Assembly (NCBI RefSeq): GCF_007644105.1 | Contig: NZ_VFAC01000001.1 | Coordinates: forward strand, 186,001 to 250,000 | DNA length: 64,000 nt | Reading direction: 5' to 3' | Source: Elioraea rosea | Lineage (GTDB): Bacteria > Pseudomonadota > Alphaproteobacteria > Acetobacterales > Acetobacteraceae | Shown: one piece after another, positions 42,327 through 49,992 of the stretch | Layout: the number at the start of each line of letters is the position of its first letter | Position numbering within the stretch: the stretch's first letter is position 1 | Notes under the pieces: model-generated | Told to the model about the DNA's origin: nothing | The model's input: only the letters and a program-made list of their open reading frames with translations | Databases searched by the model: none | Position numbers and translations under genes: made by a program

Positions 42327-43106
42327 TCAGCGCGCGCCGGTCGAACGGCCCACGAGGGGGAAGTAGAGGGCGTAGGGAAGGATGCGCATGACCTTGAGGA
42401 TATACGCGAAGCGGCGCGGGAAGCACACCTCGAACCGCCCGCGTGACAGTCCCGTGACGATGCGGCGGGATGCCTCCTCGACGCTCATCAGGAACGGCAT
42501 GGGGAACTCGTTCCGGTCGGTCAGCGGCGTCTTCACGAAGCCGGGATTCACGAGGTTGACCATCACGCCGGCGCGGTCGAGGTCGAACTTCAGGCTCTCC
42601 GCCATCGCGATCAGCCCGGCCTTGGTCGTCGAATAGGCGATGGCCCGGGGCAGTCCGCGATAGCCGGCGACGGACGAGACAATCGCGATCTGGCCGGAGC
42701 GGCGCGCGATCATCGCCGGCATCACGGCATTCACCGCATTGGCGGTGCCGATCACGTTGACGTTCACCTGGTTGGTGAAGGCGGCGAGGTCGAAGCGCTG
42801 CGCGCTGTCGGTGACATAGGTGCCGGCGGACAGGATGGCGAGCGCAATCGGCCGCCCAGCGGTCACCTCGGCCGCCTTCGCCGCCTTCGCCACCGCGTCT
42901 GCGTCCGTCACGTCCGCCGCGGCGACGAGGATCGTGTTCGGGGGGGCCTCCGCCGCGAGCTTCGCGAGCTCCTCCTCGCGGCGGGCGGTGACGGCGACGG
43001 TCCAGCCCGCGCGGGCGAGGTCGAGCGCGACCTGCCTGCCGATGCCGCTCGAGGCGCCGGTGACCCAGGCAAGCCCGTCCTGCGGCGTGGCGGGGCGCGG
43101 GCTCAT
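42327..43106 (-). CDS. SDR-family oxidoreductase (photo-oxidative cluster)
   Basis: A 259-residue classical SDR: GASSGIG at residues 17-23, SAGTY in place of NNAG, catalytic serines in VSSVAG and the YSTTK active site intact. The C-terminal segment YILKVMRILPYALYFPL is hydrophobic, suggesting membrane association, as in lipid-acting SDRs. It overlaps the photolyase gene by four bases. The substrate may be a lipid ketone or alcohol, which is inference from context. Confidence 0.88.
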   Translation of the reverse strand: MSPRPATPQDGLAWVTGASSGIGRQVALDLARAGWTVAVTARREEELAKLAAEAPPNTILVAAADVTDADAVAKAAKAAEVTAGRPIALAILSAGTYVTDSAQRFDLAAFTNQVNVNVIGTANAVNAVMPAMIARRSGQIAIVSSVAGYRGLPRAIAYSTTKAGLIAMAESLKFDLDRAGVMVNLVNPGFVKTPLTDRNEFPMPFLMSVEEASRRIVTGLSRGRFEVCFPRRFAYILKVMRILPYALYFPLVGRSTGAR

Positions 43107-44656
43107 GCGGCCCTCCCGGCCCGGCGCGGCGCGACGCGGTCGAGGAAGGCCTCGGCCTGCCTCCGCATCGCCGCGACCTTGCCTGCATCCATCCGGTCCA
43201 TCGTCCGGTACATCTGCGCCATGCGTGGATTACCCTCGAAACGGTCGCGGTGCCGCGCCAGGAAGTTCCAGTAGAGTGCGTTGAACGGGCAGGCTTGCGG
43301 GCCGGTTGCCTGGCGCACATCGTGGCGGCAGGAGCGGCAGTGGTCGCTCATCCGGTCGATGTACTTACCCGAGGCCGCGTAGGGCTTCGAGGCCATGATG
43401 CCGCCATCGGCGTGGATGGCCATGCCGTGCGTGTTCGGCAGTTCGACCCATTCGAACGCATCGGCGTAGACGGCGAGATACCAGGCGTTGATCTCGTCCG
43501 GGTCGATGCCCGCGAGCAGGGCGAAATTGCCCGTCACCATCAGGCGCTGGATGTGATGGGCGTAGGCATGGTCACGTGTCTGGGAGACGACCGCGTCGAT
43601 GCACGCCATGCCGCTGTCCGCCGTCCAGTAGAACCCGGGAAGCGCACGATCCGCCCCGAGGGCGTTGAGCGTGGCGTAGCGCGGCATCAGGTGCCAGTAG
43701 AGGCCGCGCACGTATTCGCGCCAGCCGATGATCTGGCGGATGAAGCCCTCGACGGCGTTGAGCGGCGCCCGCCCCTCGCGCCACGCCGCTTCGGCCGCGC
43801 GGCAGACCTCAAGCGGATCGAGCAGGCCGAGATTGAGGCTCGTCGAGAGAAGCGAGTGGAAGAGGAACGCCTCTCCTTCGGCCATCGCGTCCTGGTAGTC
43901 ACCGAATGAGGGAAGGCGGTCGCGGATGAACGCGTCGCGTGCCGCCTGCGCCTCTCCGATGGACACGGGAAAGTTGAACGCCTCCAGCGCGCCGAAGTTG
44001 CCGCCGAAGCGTTCGGAAACGAGCGCGATCACATTGCGCGTGATCGCGTCGGGTTCGAATCGCGGCGGGGCGGGAACGCGCAGCCCTTTCGGCAGGGGCT
44101 TGCGGTTCTCCGCATCGAAGTTCCAGGCGCCGCCCGCCGGCTCGCCATCGACCATCAGGAGCCCGGTGCGGCGCCGCATCTCGCGGTAGAAGAATTCCAT
44201 CCTGAGGCTCTTCCGCCCCTTGGCCCAGGAGGCGAAGTCCTCCCGGGAGGCGATGAAGCGCCGGTCGGGGCGGATCTCGACGGCGGTCCCCGTCTCACAT
44301 TCCCAGCCGCGCATTGCCTCGAGCACGCGCCACTCGCCGGGCTCTGTCGCGACGATCCGATCCGGACGGTGCCCGCGCACGGCACGCGCGACCTCGCCGG
44401 AGAGCGAGCCGGAATTTGCGGGATCGTCGAGCCGAACGTAGTCGACCCGCACGCCCTCCGCCTCGAGAGCGGCGGCATGATGGCGCATCGCCGAGAGGAC
44501 GAGCGCGATCTTGGCCTTGTGGTGCGGCACGTAGGTGCACTCGCCCATCACCTCGGCCATCAGTACCGTGTCGGAAGCCGGGTCGAGGCCGTCGAGCGCG
44601 GAGAGGCCGCGCGTGAGCTGGTCGCCGAGGACGACGCGGAGGGTGCCCCCGGCCAT
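43103..44656 (-). CDS. Fe-S bacterial cryptochrome/photolyase (PhrB, (6-4) type)
   Basis: 517 residues, COG3046. The N-terminal domain begins LRVVLGDQLTRGL. The FAD domain has YVRGLYWHLMP and TRDHAYAHHIQRLMVTGNFAL (in part). Four cysteines in the expected positions bind a 4Fe-4S cluster: SGMACID, the CRSC pair, and QACPFNALYW. Characterised members (Agrobacterium PhrB, Rhodobacter CryB) repair (6-4) photoproducts or act as photoreceptors. This is the second, distinct photolyase of the window. Five bases separate it from the DUF6134 gene. Confidence 0.93.
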   Translation of the reverse strand: MAGGTLRVVLGDQLTRGLSALDGLDPASDTVLMAEVMGECTYVPHHKAKIALVLSAMRHHAAALEAEGVRVDYVRLDDPANSGSLSGEVARAVRGHRPDRIVATEPGEWRVLEAMRGWECETGTAVEIRPDRRFIASREDFASWAKGRKSLRMEFFYREMRRRTGLLMVDGEPAGGAWNFDAENRKPLPKGLRVPAPPRFEPDAITRNVIALVSERFGGNFGALEAFNFPVSIGEAQAARDAFIRDRLPSFGDYQDAMAEGEAFLFHSLLSTSLNLGLLDPLEVCRAAEAAWREGRAPLNAVEGFIRQIIGWREYVRGLYWHLMPRYATLNALGADRALPGFYWTADSGMACIDAVVSQTRDHAYAHHIQRLMVTGNFALLAGIDPDEINAWYLAVYADAFEWVELPNTHGMAIHADGGIMASKPYAASGKYIDRMSDHCRSCRHDVRQATGPQACPFNALYWNFLARHRDRFEGNPRMAQMYRTMDRMDAGKVAAMRRQAEAFLDRVAPRRAGRAA

Positions 44657-44661
44657 GCGCC

Positions 44662-45306
44662 TCAGGCGGTGCGCGTGTAGGAGATGACCGAGCCGTCGCT
44701 GCGCGTGAAGCGGAGCGCGCACCAGCTTCCCGCGCGGTCGTACCAGATGTCGAGGGAGAGATCCCCGCTGATGCGCCAGCGCGTCGTCTGCGTCGGCCGG
44801 CCGGCGACCGGCACCTCCTCCTCGCCGAGGCGCTCGATCGTCGTCGCGAGAAGCTTGCCGCCCTGGGTGTCGATCTTCTGCTCGCGCAGGAAGGCGGCAT
44901 GCCAGTAGCTCGTCGAAATCGCCTCGCGCGGCGCGACATAGGCACCCGACTGCGTTCCCTCGACGGCGATGCCGCGCCCGTCGGCCACCGCCTTCACCGC
45001 CAAGGGGGTGCCGTTGTTGTCGGTCGTGCTCTCGATCGACATCAGCCTGTCGCCGCGCCACAGCTCGGCGTTGCGGTGCACGTAGCGGAACGCGGTGATG
45101 CCGAGGAACCGCACGGCGAAGTCGATCGCGATCGAGACGCGCACATCGCCGCCGTCGCGCGCGAAGTTCAGCACATGCGTGCCGATCGGGCTGTCGTTGC
45201 GAAACACGTCGAACGCGATGCGGTTGCCGGACGGGACCGCCGCGAGAAGCGCGCGCGGTGCGAGAAGGGCGGGCGCGGCAAGCAGAAGCGACCGACGGGC
45301 GGGCAT
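44662..45306 (-). CDS. DUF6134-family exported protein
   Basis: 214 residues with a signal peptide (RRSLLLAAPALLAPRALLAAV, in part). The body is beta-rich: FDVFRNDSPIGTHVLNFARDG, an aromatic-rich RFLGITAFRYVH and ESTTDNNGT. It matches DUF6134, a periplasmic or outer-surface family of unknown function with a lipocalin- or LolA-like pattern. In this operon, with SDRs and a photolyase, a lipid-binding role is conceivable. Fourteen bases separate it from the first operon gene. Confidence 0.75.
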   Translation of the reverse strand: MPARRSLLLAAPALLAPRALLAAVPSGNRIAFDVFRNDSPIGTHVLNFARDGGDVRVSIAIDFAVRFLGITAFRYVHRNAELWRGDRLMSIESTTDNNGTPLAVKAVADGRGIAVEGTQSGAYVAPREAISTSYWHAAFLREQKIDTQGGKLLATTIERLGEEEVPVAGRPTQTTRWRISGDLSLDIWYDRAGSWCALRFTRSDGSVISYTRTA

Positions 45307-45320
45307 CGTTCCTCCTTATC

Positions 45321-46055
45321 CTATCCCTTGGTGCGCAGGCTCGACCGCCCGCCATCGACGGCGAAGACCTGGCCGGTGATCCACCCCGCCTCGGGGCCGA
45401 GCAGGAACCGCGCGAGCGCTGCGGCATCCTCCGCCTCGCCGAGCCGCGGAATGGGGTGCTGCGCGGCGATCGCCTTGGCCATCGCCTCGTTGCCTGTCAG
45501 CGGCGTGGCGATCCCTGTGCGGGTCAGGCTCGGCGCGATGCAGTTGACGCGAATGGCCGGCGCAAGCTCGGCCGCGAGCGCGACGGCGAGGCCCTCGACC
45601 GCCGCCTTGGCAGGGCCGATCACCGAGTGGTTGGCAAAGCCCGATCGCGCGGCGACGGAGGAGAACAGCACCACCGAGCCCTGCCCCGCCTTCAGCGCGC
45701 CTTCCGCAGCGGCGATCGCCTCGGCGGCGGCCACGACATTCAGGCGGTAGGCGGAGAGATGGTCCTCCGCCGTCGCGCGCTTGAGCGGCTTGAGGACGAT
45801 CGAGCCGACCGCGAAAACGAGCCCGCTCAGGGCGCCGCCATGCGGGATCGCGGCTTCGGCCACCGTGCGTGCGATGGCACCCGGCTCGAGAACGTCGCAG
45901 ACGCTCGCGGGCGCGCCGAGCCGGCGGCTCAGCTCGCCAAGGCGATCCTGGTCGCGCCCGGCGAGGTGCACCGCGCGGCCGGACGCAGCAAGGCCCGAGG
46001 CGATGGCCCCGCCGATCCCACCCGTCGCACCGAAAACCAGAACCGCGCCCTGCAT
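45321..46055 (-). CDS. SDR-family protein, first gene of the photolyase-2 operon
   Basis: 244 residues. The nucleotide motif is GATGGIG (residues 9-15) and the catalytic serines in LFSSVAAR are present. The YxxxK position reads HSVIGPAK, so Lys is kept but Tyr is replaced by Ile, and His two residues earlier may substitute. Such SDRs occur in light/singlet-oxygen clusters. Activity with a normal SDR mechanism is doubtful. It starts the minus-strand operon and faces the SixA gene across a 161-base region with an inverted repeat. Confidence 0.83.
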   Translation of the reverse strand: MQGAVLVFGATGGIGGAIASGLAASGRAVHLAGRDQDRLGELSRRLGAPASVCDVLEPGAIARTVAEAAIPHGGALSGLVFAVGSIVLKPLKRATAEDHLSAYRLNVVAAAEAIAAAEGALKAGQGSVVLFSSVAARSGFANHSVIGPAKAAVEGLAVALAAELAPAIRVNCIAPSLTRTGIATPLTGNEAMAKAIAAQHPIPRLGEAEDAAALARFLLGPEAGWITGQVFAVDGGRSSLRTKG

Positions 46056-46103
46056 CACCGCTCCCTGTCGCAATCCGCAACAGATGGTGGGGTCGAGCGA
46101 GGC

Positions 46104-46122
46104 CACATCAACCGTTGACGTG
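46104..46122. promoter_or_regulatory. 19-base inverted repeat in divergent promoter region
   Basis: CACATCAACCGTTGACGTG has arms matching in 7 of 8 positions around CCG. It lies 49 bases upstream of the SDR start at 46055 and 95 bases before the SixA-like gene. It could be the operator of the photolyase-2 operon. The regulator is unknown. Confidence 0.4.
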
Positions 46123-46216
46123 AGCGTGAAACCCAGCCCCGCCGGGGATGGGCGCGGGGCGGCGTCCGTGGCATGGTCGCGCGCAAGCCAACCGACGGAG
46201 CCCCGTGCCCGCCGCC

Positions 46217-46750
46217 ATGCGACAGCTTCTGTTGCTGCGCCACGCAAAATCCGCCTGGGACGATGCCAGGCTGCCGGACCATGACCGACCGCTCGATGCG
46301 CGCGGCCAGCGCGACGCGGCGGCGATGGGCGAGGCGATGCGGAAACTCGGCCTCTCGCCCGACATCGTGCTCGTCTCCTCCGCGCGAAGGACGCGCGAAA
46401 CGCTCGCTGCCATCGAGCCGTTCGACGCCTCGCCGCTGGTCGACGAGGACGAGGGCCTCTACCTCGCCCCGGCCGAGCGTATGCTCGAGATGCTGCACGC
46501 GGTGCCGGAAACCGCGCGCTCGGTGCTCCTGATCGGCCACAACCCCGGCATGCACAACCTGGCGCTGACCCTGGCGGGGCCGGGCGGGCTCGCCCGCGGC
46601 GGGCGGGAGGCCGAGAAGCTGGGCGAGCGCTATCCGACGGGCGGGCTCGCCGAGTTCGCCGTCGCGAGCCCCTGGTGGGGTCTCGAGGCTGGCGGCGGGC
46701 GGCTCGTACGCTTCCTCTGCCCGCGCGATCTCCTGCCGAAGGATGGTTGA
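46217..46750 (+). CDS. Histidine phosphatase (SixA-like phosphohistidine phosphatase)
   Basis: A 177-residue RHG-superfamily phosphatase. The catalytic motif LRHAKSAWDD has Arg8-His9, a second Arg lies in SSARRTRET, and the late His is in IGHNPGMHNL. SixA removes phosphate from histidine phosphotransfer proteins (ArcB, PTS-Ntr) in E. coli. The start at 46217 is the first ATG; a GTG four codons upstream is possible. It overlaps the CHAD gene by 8 bases, a pairing that suggests joint action on phosphate or polyphosphate metabolism. Confidence 0.88.
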   Translation: MRQLLLLRHAKSAWDDARLPDHDRPLDARGQRDAAAMGEAMRKLGLSPDIVLVSSARRTRETLAAIEPFDASPLVDEDEGLYLAPAERMLEMLHAVPETARSVLLIGHNPGMHNLALTLAGPGGLARGGREAEKLGERYPTGGLAEFAVASPWWGLEAGGGRLVRFLCPRDLLPKDG

Positions 46751-48203
46751 GCACGCGGCGCCGTTCGCGCTGGAGCTCACGCTTGAGCCCGGCGCGGCCG
46801 CCAAGGCATTCCGGCGCCCGGCGATCGCGTCGCGGGTACGGGGCAGCGGCGTCTCCCTCGTCTGGTACTGCGCCGCCGACGGTTCGCTCGGCGAGGAAGG
46901 GCTCGCGCTTGTGGTCGAGGCACGCCGGCGCGGTGCGGTCCAACGTCTGGTGCGCTGCCGACCCGAGGCGGGCGAGACCTGGCTCCCGGGCCGGCCCATG
47001 CCGGTACTCGCCGAAGCCCCGCTTCCCGATCGCCAGCCACGCCCGGGGCTGATCGCTGCGCTGGCGGAGCACCTCGTGCCGCAGAGCCTCGCCGCCTTCG
47101 AGGGCCGTCGGTCGGTCGCTCAGGCGGCTGGGGTTACGGTCACCCTTCTCGCCGGAACGCTTCGCGCCGTCACGGCGGAGCGGCCGGTCGCCCGCCTCAC
47201 CCTCGAGGGCGAGCGCGAGGCGGTGTTCGCCCTCGCCGCTTCGCTGGCGGCCGATCTTCCCCTAGCCATCCCGGCGACGACCATCGCCGAGGAGGCGCGC
47301 GCGCTCGCGCGCGGGGCGCCCCCGCGCCCGCTCCGGCTCGGCGCCCCCGCCATCGCGCGCGGGGCGACCACGGAACAGGCCTTCTCGGCGATCGTCGCGC
47401 ATCTTTGCCTCGCGATCCTCGCCAACGCCCCGGCCGCGGACGCGGGAGAGACGCCAGAGGGCGTGCATCAGACCAGGGTGGCGCTTCGCCGGCTCCGCTC
47501 GGCGCTGTCACTGTTCCGCGATGTCGGCGGCGCCGAGGGCGAACGCGCCTCGGCCGGGCTGAAGGGGCTCGCCGCGACGCTCGGCCCCGCGCGGGACTGG
47601 GACGTGTTCATCACCGGCAGGCTCGCCGCCGTGCGCGCGGCCTTTCCCGAGGAGGAGCGCATCGCCGCGCTCGCGAGGCGGGCCGAGGCGGTGCGCGAGG
47701 CGGCCTATGCCGCGCTGCGCGCATCGCTTGACAGCCCGGGCTTCCGGCTGCTCGGCCTCGCACTCGCCGAGCTCGCGGCAGCGCCAGGCGCCGCGCCCGA
47801 GCCCGTCGAAGGCTTCGCCGCACGCGCACTCAACAAGCGGCTCAAGCGCGTGCTGCGCCATGGCGAGGACCTCTCCGGCCTGCCGATCGCCGAGCTTCAC
47901 CGCCTCCGCCTCGACTGCAAGCGCCTGCGCTATGCGGGCGAGATGTTCGCGCCGCTGTTCGGGCAGAAGAAGGCGCGCCGGTTCCTGAAGTCGCTCGCCG
48001 CGGTGCAGGAGGAGCTTGGCCACCTGAACGACGCGGAGGTGGGCGCGGTGCTTCTCGAGGAGGTGGGCGAGCCGGGAGAGGCGTCGGCCTTCGCCTCGGG
48101 CGTGGTCGAGGGCTGGATCGCCGCCAAGGCGGATGGTGCGCGCGAGGCAGCCTTCGAGGCCTGGGAGGAGTTCCTCGGCCGCGACGTCTTCTGGGACGGG
48201 TGA
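46743..48203 (+). CDS. CHAD-domain protein with CYTH-like N-terminus
   Basis: 486 residues. The C-terminal CHAD domain (about 215-480) has VHQTRVALRRLRSALSLFR, DWDVFITGRL and LHRLRLDCKRLRYAGEMF, with the rows of conserved His, Arg and Lys that bind polyphosphate. The N-terminal 200 residues show a diverged CYTH/triphosphate-tunnel pattern (paired Arg and Glu residues on strands). CHAD proteins bind inorganic polyphosphate granules. Cotranscribed with the SixA-like phosphatase. Confidence 0.87.
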   Translation: MVEHAAPFALELTLEPGAAAKAFRRPAIASRVRGSGVSLVWYCAADGSLGEEGLALVVEARRRGAVQRLVRCRPEAGETWLPGRPMPVLAEAPLPDRQPRPGLIAALAEHLVPQSLAAFEGRRSVAQAAGVTVTLLAGTLRAVTAERPVARLTLEGEREAVFALAASLAADLPLAIPATTIAEEARALARGAPPRPLRLGAPAIARGATTEQAFSAIVAHLCLAILANAPAADAGETPEGVHQTRVALRRLRSALSLFRDVGGAEGERASAGLKGLAATLGPARDWDVFITGRLAAVRAAFPEEERIAALARRAEAVREAAYAALRASLDSPGFRLLGLALAELAAAPGAAPEPVEGFAARALNKRLKRVLRHGEDLSGLPIAELHRLRLDCKRLRYAGEMFAPLFGQKKARRFLKSLAAVQEELGHLNDAEVGAVLLEEVGEPGEASAFASGVVEGWIAAKADGAREAAFEAWEEFLGRDVFWDG

Positions 48204-48210
48204 GCCGGGC

Positions 48211-49023
48211 TCAGCCGGCGAGGCCGTCGTAGAGGAGCTTGAGGCCGGTCGCGAACAGGAGCGCGAAGACGATCCTGTAGAACAGCGCGTCCGGCACGCG
48301 GCGCGAGAGCCATAAGCCGAGCAGCACGCCAGCCGGCGCGGTCGGAAGCAGCACCGCCGAGGTCGAGAGGTTGGTGACGTTGAGCTGCCCCAGCATCGCG
48401 TAGGGCACGAGCTTCACGTAGTTCACGAAGGCGAAGAACATCACCGTCGTCGCGTTGAGCAGCGCGCGCGGATAGCGTCGTGGCAGCAGGTACACGGCAA
48501 GCGGCGGCCCGCCCGCATGCGCGAGCGTGGAGGTGAAGCCGGAGGCGAGGCTCGCGGCGAAGGCCGCGGGGCGGTTCTCGCCCGGCGGCTCGCTTCGCTG
48601 ACCGCGCGCGAGCCACGCCTTGCCCCAGGCATGCAGGGTGAACAGGACCGCGACCGCGCCGATCAGCGTCTTCACCGCCCTGTCGGAGAGCTCGCCGAAC
48701 GCGAGCGCGCCGAGCACGATTCCCGCGATCGCCCCGGGCAGCAGGATCAGCATCAGGCGCCTGTCCCACGACCGCCGGTAGGCCCAGATGCCGACGATGT
48801 CCATCACGCAGAGGATGGGCAGCACGATGCCGGCTGCCTGCGCTGCGGGGATGGTCAGCGCCATCGCCGGCACGGCGAGGTTGCCGCCGCCCGAGGCGAA
48901 GCCGCCCTTGCTGATGCCCGTGACCAGGAGCGTCGGAATCGCGACCGCGTAGAACCAGGGCTCGGAGATCGGCGCGGCGAGTAGCGCAGGCAGGGCTTCG
49001 GTCAAGCGCGCGAGGGACGGCAT
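48211..49023 (-). CDS. TSUP-family permease (TauE/SafE)
   Basis: 270 residues and about eight membrane segments. TSUP signatures are VTGISKGGFASGGGNLAVP near residue 35 and FTSTLAHAGGPPLAVYLLP in the second half. The family moves sulfite, sulfoacetate, taurine-derived or other organic anions across the inner membrane. Start ATG 49023 fits the family. It is divergent from another TSUP gene 131 bases away. The substrate is not deducible. Confidence 0.9.
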   Translation of the reverse strand: MPSLARLTEALPALLAAPISEPWFYAVAIPTLLVTGISKGGFASGGGNLAVPAMALTIPAAQAAGIVLPILCVMDIVGIWAYRRSWDRRLMLILLPGAIAGIVLGALAFGELSDRAVKTLIGAVAVLFTLHAWGKAWLARGQRSEPPGENRPAAFAASLASGFTSTLAHAGGPPLAVYLLPRRYPRALLNATTVMFFAFVNYVKLVPYAMLGQLNVTNLSTSAVLLPTAPAGVLLGLWLSRRVPDALFYRIVFALLFATGLKLLYDGLAG

Positions 49024-49154
49024 CTGCCTTGCTCGGAGGGTGACGGACGGGGCGCTGACGGGCCGGCCCCGGCGCTGTATGCCACGACACGTCCCACGCG
49101 TCGTGCCCCTGCCCGCACCGCCTGCCATGAGCCCGTTGCGATGAGTTTGCGCCA

Positions 49155-49985
49155 ATGAACGTCGTTCTGCCCGATCCGTCCTGGCTCCTCGTGCTCATCC
49201 CCGCCATGGCGCTGACGGGGATCGCGGCCGGCTTCCTCGCGGGCCTGTTCGGTGTCGGCGGCGGCATCGTCATCGTGCCGGTTCTCTCCTACGTGCTGCC
49301 GCTTCTGGGCGTCGAGGAGGTGGTGCGGCAGAAGCTCGCCGTCGCGACCTCCCTCGCGACGATGATCCCGACCTCCTGGATCAGCGCGCGACGGCACTAC
49401 GCCAAGGGCGCCCTCGACCTCGCGCTGGTGAAGTCGCTCGCGCCGGGGATGATCCTCGGCACGCTCGTCGGTGCGGCGCTGGTCGTGGCGCTGCGCGGCG
49501 AGGCGCTCAGCCTCGTCTTCGCCGCCGTGGCCCTTCTCGTCGCCATCAATCTCGGCTTCACCGGGGTGGACTGGCGGTTGCGCGACACGTTCCCCGCCGG
49601 CGCAGCCAGACAGGCGATCGGCGCAGGGCTCGGCCTCGTCTCGGCGCTGATGGGCATCGGCGGCGGCACGGTCGGCGTGCCGGTGCTGACGATGCTCGGG
49701 ATGCCAATGATCCGCGCCGTCGCCACCGCCTCCGCCTTCGGGCTGCTGATCGCGATCCCTGCGACCATCCTCGTGCTGTTCGCGCCAGGGCACCCGGCGA
49801 TGCCGCCCTTCTCGGTCGGCTATATCAGCCTGATCGGCGTGGCGCTGATCGCGCCGTTCTCGATGCTGGCCACCCCTTATGGCGTTAAGGTCGCGCACGG
49901 CATCCCGCAGATCGTGCTCAAGCGGGCCTTCGCGATCTTCCTCGCCATCACCGCTGCGCGGATGTTCCACACCTCCCTGACGTGA
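49155..49985 (+). CDS. TSUP-family permease (TauE/SafE), second copy
   Basis: 276 residues and eight membrane segments. The paired signatures are GFLAGLFGVGGGIVIVP (N-terminal half) and GLVSALMGIGGGTVGVP (C-terminal half). This is the classical double-GxGGG TSUP type, unlike the neighbouring gene, so the two are not a recent duplication. It ends 7 bases from the convergent ABC permease gene. The substrate is probably a sulfur-containing or small organic anion. Confidence 0.9.
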   Translation: MNVVLPDPSWLLVLIPAMALTGIAAGFLAGLFGVGGGIVIVPVLSYVLPLLGVEEVVRQKLAVATSLATMIPTSWISARRHYAKGALDLALVKSLAPGMILGTLVGAALVVALRGEALSLVFAAVALLVAINLGFTGVDWRLRDTFPAGAARQAIGAGLGLVSALMGIGGGTVGVPVLTMLGMPMIRAVATASAFGLLIAIPATILVLFAPGHPAMPPFSVGYISLIGVALIAPFSMLATPYGVKVAHGIPQIVLKRAFAIFLAITAARMFHTSLT

Positions 49986-49992
49986 CCAACGC

